From positions 36,079-100,078 of the forward strand of contig JAAVHC010000068.1 of the NCBI GenBank assembly GCA_014799925.1: a DNA stretch of 64,000 bases. The letters are read 5' to 3'. This document shows positions 60,421 to 64,000 of this stretch, in pieces. The stretch is from Oscillibacter sp. GTDB lineage: Bacteria; Bacillota; Clostridia; Oscillospirales; Oscillospiraceae. The translations under genes were made by a program, and so were the position numbers. How positions within the stretch are numbered: the first letter of the stretch is position 1; each line of letters opens with the position of its first letter. The notes beneath the pieces are model-generated. The model was not told the origin of the DNA, searched no databases, and worked only from the letters and a program-made list of their open reading frames with translations.

Positions 60421-63047
60421 CAGATTTCTCCTAAGACATACTTCAAATCACGCTTAAGATTTGCAGAAATTGCGATACCTTTCTCTGGATCAGTAATTGC
60501 CTCTGTGATTTCGTTAAATGCCAGTGACGCGTAAGCAATAGGGAGGACAGCAAACAAGAACTCCTCATCTGCTGTTGTGGCAGGATGAATACTGCACATT
60601 GTAGAAACAAGCCTGTTAATCTGGTTTCTGACTAAAGGACTCAGCGCAAATTTTGAAAGGACTCTTAATTCATCATGTACGCCTTTTGACGCCGAGTAAG
60701 GTTTGAAGTCATCAGCAAAATAGCCTCCATAGTATTTGCCTGTAGCCCTTTTATCCACAAAAAACTCTGAAAATAGCGGTAACATAAATCCATACAGGCT
60801 CTTGGGCTCAACTTGAATATCTTCTGTATACGGATGGGTGGCAACGTAGAAAATATCGTTTCGTGAAAGAATCTCTGGGAGTCTGTTTATCCATCCACTT
60901 GCAAGAAGATTATTGATTATCACGATGTCTTCGCTATCGGCACCAATTTCTGCGATTACCTGATTGCTATAGCTGCCCTCACAGCAGAGCACTCCATACT
61001 TATGACCCGTTATAGATGAGCTAAATGCTTGGGCAATGTCGATTGCATTAGGGCCAACAAGGAGAATAGGCTGCTTTTCAATGTAGGCAGCGCAGAGAAA
61101 CGCGGCCAGACCGCTTCTGTATTTTTCTGCTACACCAGCCTCTCCGAGTTCAAATGAAGCTGTATTAATCACATCTGCCCAAGAGTGATGAGCCTCGAGA
61201 TCGTTCGGATCCTCGGATGCTGAAAAAGTGTGATATGGGGTAATAACGGGTTTGGACAAAGCCCCATCTGCGGCAAAAGTCTCTGTTCCTGCAGCATGAA
61301 TCGGTTGTCCACCAACAAATGCCATATTTGCGATGAAATCTGCCGCATTTTCTTGTGCTTTTTGAATTTTTTCAGCAACTGCTTTTTCAACATCCTCAGC
61401 AAGTTTTTCCTTTTCAGCTATAATTCTGACAAGGCGTTTTTCCTCTAATTGGGTTTTCTGAAGCGCTTCTTGTGCTTCAGTTAAACTGGAAGTAGCAGAA
61501 CTCAACTCAGAATTAAGTGAATCGAGTTTTTCCTGAGCTTCAGCCAATAAGCTCTCGTTCTCTGCTTCCCAGTCTTTGCGGATAAGTGCTTTGGTTTTTT
61601 CCTGAAGTTCAATACTTGCAGAAATAGCTGAAAGAATTATCTCATCTTCCAAGCTATCTCCATCAACATATTTCCATACTATCTTTAGGAATTCATCCAG
61701 CAAATTTTTCGCAGCAGGATTAGAACAGCGGCATACAGTTTGTATTTTGTATGTTATATCATCAACCGGAATTCCGTCAAGGAAATCCTTAAATGTTCTA
61801 TACTCAGAGCGAGTCACATTCCTTGTTTTGTATGTTGTCCAAGAAATTGAAGAAAGAATAACATCCCTTACAATATCAAGTGGACTCTTCAAATGATAAA
61901 GTTTGCTCGGAAAGCCAGCGAATGCATTTTCATAGAAAGAAAAACCATTATCCAAATGCAAAATGTTATCACTGGTGAACTCGTATACTGGTACTTCAAT
62001 GCAATCTTCAGCAAAGGTAGTCATTCCGCTGACCATCTTGAGGTCTTTGGTCTTGCATAGAACGCCCGTATATTGGCCCTTAGATGTACAAATAGCGAAC
62101 ATAATCTTACGGCTATGAATCTGATGTCCAATTCCGTTTTTCAGCAAGTTAATCAAGTCATCAAGGGTTGATGCTCCTGAAACTGCAACGACTTCGATGA
62201 CATCAAGAAATATGTTGTACCGGGATAATATATAATCCTTGGAGGGATCCTTCTCATTTGGAGTTGCCGACCAAGTCCATATACCGTAGAAACCGTCTGC
62301 GGAAGGACCATCCCTATAGAAAATCTTGTCTCTATTTGTGAAGTACGGTGGGATATCTTCGTTTTTATGAAAAATATTGTAGCGCCCATTATGGCTCAAA
62401 TCAGCATATCGAATAAGCCATTTTTGCCCAGTATAATCTGAGATAACCCCACATAAAGAAACGATTTCATCATTATTAACGGAGGGCAAAATAGAAGTAT
62501 CCGTATCATTGAAACAAGCAAGATACTCTGCATCGTCACTCCTGACAGCGGTAGGAGCGGCCTGCAATTCAGTAATTCTCTCTTGCGCCTCTGTCAGCAA
62601 GGACTCCAATTGGGTTTTTTCCTGTTCAATCTCTTGTATTTTATGTTCGTATTCTGCCCTTATATCATCAACACTCTGCTGAGCGGCTTCGATTTGAGTG
62701 ACCAGATTGCGCTTTTCTTCTTCTATAATTTTAATGCGGGCATCCACTTCAACATTCCTTGCACGCTCAGATTTGATGTTTTCCATCCTTTCAAGAAGTT
62801 TTGAGCAGGCATCTACATCCAAAGTTTTTCCTGCAAGTTTGAAATATAAATCAACATTACTGGCAAAAAAGGAGTCAAGCATGGTTGTAGCCAAAGCAAT
62901 GTCATGGGTTGAACCTTCTCCTTCCAGCTTCTCAATATTTTCCTGAATTTCCTTGAGCCAGATATCTACCCTCGTATTGACCCACGTTGCGATAAAGGGC
63001 TTGTCAACATTGGCAATAGCAATTGACAGCGCATACTGCTCTGTCAA
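60420..63047 (-). CDS. Coiled-coil protein with degenerate AAA-like C-terminal domain (875 aa)
   Basis: No named family recognised. A helical head is followed by a coiled coil (about 85-165), a globular middle (about 170-430) with FYGIWTWSATP, and a second coiled coil (about 490-585). The C-terminal domain has an AAA-ATPase-like order but eroded motifs: LLVGPNAIDIAQAFS where a P-loop would be, EDIVIINNLL as a Walker-B-like strand, and RNDIFYVATHPY as a sensor-like strand. It may bind but probably not hydrolyse nucleotide. The start is TTG (63047), overlapping the stop of the 39-aa gene by three bases. No ATG or GTG is available before an upstream stop. Its stop overlaps the next ATG. Confidence 0.8.
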   Translation of the reverse strand: MTEQYALSIAIANVDKPFIATWVNTRVDIWLKEIQENIEKLEGEGSTHDIALATTMLDSFFASNVDLYFKLAGKTLDVDACSKLLERMENIKSERARNVEVDARIKIIEEEKRNLVTQIEAAQQSVDDIRAEYEHKIQEIEQEKTQLESLLTEAQERITELQAAPTAVRSDDAEYLACFNDTDTSILPSVNNDEIVSLCGVISDYTGQKWLIRYADLSHNGRYNIFHKNEDIPPYFTNRDKIFYRDGPSADGFYGIWTWSATPNEKDPSKDYILSRYNIFLDVIEVVAVSGASTLDDLINLLKNGIGHQIHSRKIMFAICTSKGQYTGVLCKTKDLKMVSGMTTFAEDCIEVPVYEFTSDNILHLDNGFSFYENAFAGFPSKLYHLKSPLDIVRDVILSSISWTTYKTRNVTRSEYRTFKDFLDGIPVDDITYKIQTVCRCSNPAAKNLLDEFLKIVWKYVDGDSLEDEIILSAISASIELQEKTKALIRKDWEAENESLLAEAQEKLDSLNSELSSATSSLTEAQEALQKTQLEEKRLVRIIAEKEKLAEDVEKAVAEKIQKAQENAADFIANMAFVGGQPIHAAGTETFAADGALSKPVITPYHTFSASEDPNDLEAHHSWADVINTASFELGEAGVAEKYRSGLAAFLCAAYIEKQPILLVGPNAIDIAQAFSSSITGHKYGVLCCEGSYSNQVIAEIGADSEDIVIINNLLASGWINRLPEILSRNDIFYVATHPYTEDIQVEPKSLYGFMLPLFSEFFVDKRATGKYYGGYFADDFKPYSASKGVHDELRVLSKFALSPLVRNQINRLVSTMCSIHPATTADEEFLFAVLPIAYASLAFNEITEAITDPEKGIAISANLKRDLKYVLGEI

Positions 63048-63163
63048 TGATTTAGCTCTGAATCCTTTTCGTTTCTCATAAAGAGCTCTTTGAAATCTCT
63101 ACCGGTAATAATTCCACAAAGGATTGATTTTTCTTCCTGAGTAAGAAGACCGATGTAATTCAT
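63044..63163 (-). CDS. 39-aa small protein in the helicase operon
   Basis: A short gene with ATG at 63163, a near-perfect AAGGAGA ribosome site 5 nt upstream, and a TGA at 63046-63044 that overlaps the TTG start of the 875-aa gene (TTGA). The product begins MNYIGLLTQEEKSILCGI, has one Cys and a charged C-terminal half (RDFKELFMRNEKDSE), and has no membrane helix. Either it is a real small component (for example a regulator or antitoxin-like peptide) or a leader cistron that delivers ribosomes to the weak TTG start. I recognise no homologue. Confidence 0.6.
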   Translation of the reverse strand: MNYIGLLTQEEKSILCGIITGRDFKELFMRNEKDSELNH

Positions 63164-63173
63164 ATGTATCTCC

Positions 63174-63857
63174 TTATCTATTCGTATTCATGCTGCGATA
63201 GGCCATCTGCAATCTGCGATAAGATTGCTCATTAATGATACCGTTCTTAATACATTTTCGTATCCACTGGCATATCTGCGGATAGCGGCTCATGCTCGTT
63301 AACATATTTTGCAAAGAGTGTGGAGCCGGAATCATTATTCCTGATACATTAGTAATTCGTTTCAGAATGTCTATTTCGTCCTTTGCAACAATAGGCCGTT
63401 GTTTCTTGAAGCTGAGTTTCCAGATAATATCAAGACCAATAACAACTTGAATGCTTAAACCATAGGATAGTCCATCCAGCTCTATATATTTGTCTGCGGA
63501 TATTTTTTGCTTATCAACAACTCTGTTATTGTTGGAGATAATCAGCTCACCATCAAATGTGGATTTGAAACGTAGTGTTTTGTTAGGTGGTAGAGTATCG
63601 GCCTCGCCAGAATCAACCTCAACGCCCGAAAGATCAGTTACTAAAACTTCTGGAGGTAATCCGACCTGGTTAAGCTGCTCTTTCCATAAGTATGTATATT
63701 GTAATGCTTGAGTACGACCAGCAGATATTAACTGCTGCCTGCCAGAACAAAATACCTCATATAGTTTTGGCTGCGATGTATTATAATTTAGCTGACGAAT
63801 TGTCACAGAGGGGAAGGTTTTAACTGCAGCTACATTACCTCTGACAAGCACATACAT
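63174..63857 (-). CDS. Unknown first protein of the helicase operon, possibly 5'-truncated (227 aa)
   Basis: No family recognised. The N-terminal about 140 residues look beta-rich (IRQLNYNTSQ, LRFKSTFDGELIISNN, YIELDGLSYGLSIQVVIG). The C-terminal 80 are helical and basic (QNMLTSMSRYPQICQWIRK). The ATG at 63857 has no ribosome site and the protein seems to begin mid-fold. The DNA just upstream belongs to a divergent gene. The 5' end may therefore have been cut by an insertion. It stops 11 bp before the 39-aa gene's ATG, in the same direction as the rest of the operon. Confidence 0.65.
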   Translation of the reverse strand: MYVLVRGNVAAVKTFPSVTIRQLNYNTSQPKLYEVFCSGRQQLISAGRTQALQYTYLWKEQLNQVGLPPEVLVTDLSGVEVDSGEADTLPPNKTLRFKSTFDGELIISNNNRVVDKQKISADKYIELDGLSYGLSIQVVIGLDIIWKLSFKKQRPIVAKDEIDILKRITNVSGIMIPAPHSLQNMLTSMSRYPQICQWIRKCIKNGIINEQSYRRLQMAYRSMNTNR

Positions 63858-63992
63858 ACTGTTTTGATTATGCTTTACTATGTACTCTAAATGAGCAAAT
63901 CTGAAAAATAAACAAAGGCAAACCTCAGCGGAAGTGGTAAAATGTGGGATGACGAGTCACCACAAGACCACAAACCAAAAGAGGAATGCCTT

Positions 63993-64000
63993 ATGACAGA
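63993..64000 (+). CDS. Start of a plus-strand gene cut by the window end
   Basis: An ATG at 63993 with AGAGGAA 6 nt upstream opens a frame (Met-Thr-...) that runs off the window. The preceding 100 bp contain GTGGT/ACCAC inverted bases, as can occur at an insertion-sequence end, so a transposase is possible but not shown. Confidence 0.3.

Overview
The window reads as chromosomal DNA of a high-GC, endospore-forming clostridial Firmicute. A gut Oscillospiraceae relative is my best guess from gene content and composition. The supporting evidence is the spore genes spoIVB and a SpoVD/FtsI-type PBP with PASTA repeats, a meso-diaminopimelate-type MurE (DNPR motif), the Gram-positive pairs yloU-yloV and rbgA-rnhB, and AUU-started infC. 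From about 1 to 53.5 kb the DNA is GC-rich and mostly housekeeping. From about 53.5 kb to the end it is clearly AT-richer and looks like the left end of an integrated mobile island.

Layout. 1-5 kb: hybrid histidine kinase, ferredoxin-type aldo/keto reductase, carboxymuconolactone-decarboxylase-like protein, and an esterase fragment. 5.3-8.5 kb (minus strand): infC-rpmI-rplT with a long leader, an MntR/DtxR regulator, and the SpoIVB protease. 9-23 kb (minus): a nearly complete dcw cluster, mraZ-rsmH-ftsL-spoVD-(598-bp non-coding insert)-murE-mraY-ftsW-murG-murA-ftsQ-ftsZ, lacking murD. Its mraZ promoter carries three 10-bp MraZ-box-like repeats. 23-25 kb (minus): rsmD-coaD-coiled-coil protein. 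25.5-32.8 kb (mostly plus): yloU-yloV, lepB, rbgA, rnhB, yraN and thrC. 33-33.7 kb: a small divergent HTH/hypothetical pair with a palindromic operator. 34.4-42.5 kb (plus): phosphoesterase, tig-clpP-clpX-lon, engB and a GNAT. 42.5-48 kb (minus): an EF-G paralogue, a degenerate P-type-ATPase-like membrane protein, and rlmB. 48-53.8 kb (plus): ftsH, a beta-CASP nuclease, and an RlmD/RumA-type methyltransferase with a foreign C-terminal tail.

Two things stand out. First, the island begins inside the RumA-type gene at its HVET codons. It carries a compact minus-strand operon of a 227-aa protein, a 39-aa peptide gene, an 875-aa coiled-coil protein with a degenerate AAA-like domain, a 336-aa protein, and a 1748-aa DEAH/DUF1998 helicase. 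The last four genes overlap by one or three bases. The helicase resembles those of Druantia/DISARM-type defence loci, but I do not recognise the partner set, so this is a candidate undescribed antiphage system.

Second, the core chromosome contains a family of interspersed non-coding elements. Two near full-length copies of about 420-440 bp lie in opposite orientation at 24.86-25.28 and 33.93-34.37 kb, with partial or related copies near 17.5-18, 32.9, 41.2 and 52.1 kb. Their terminal hairpins show compensatory base changes between copies, while the reading frame is not conserved.

No tRNA, rRNA or CRISPR array was seen. All assignments come from reading the sequence and remembered family motifs; no database search was run.
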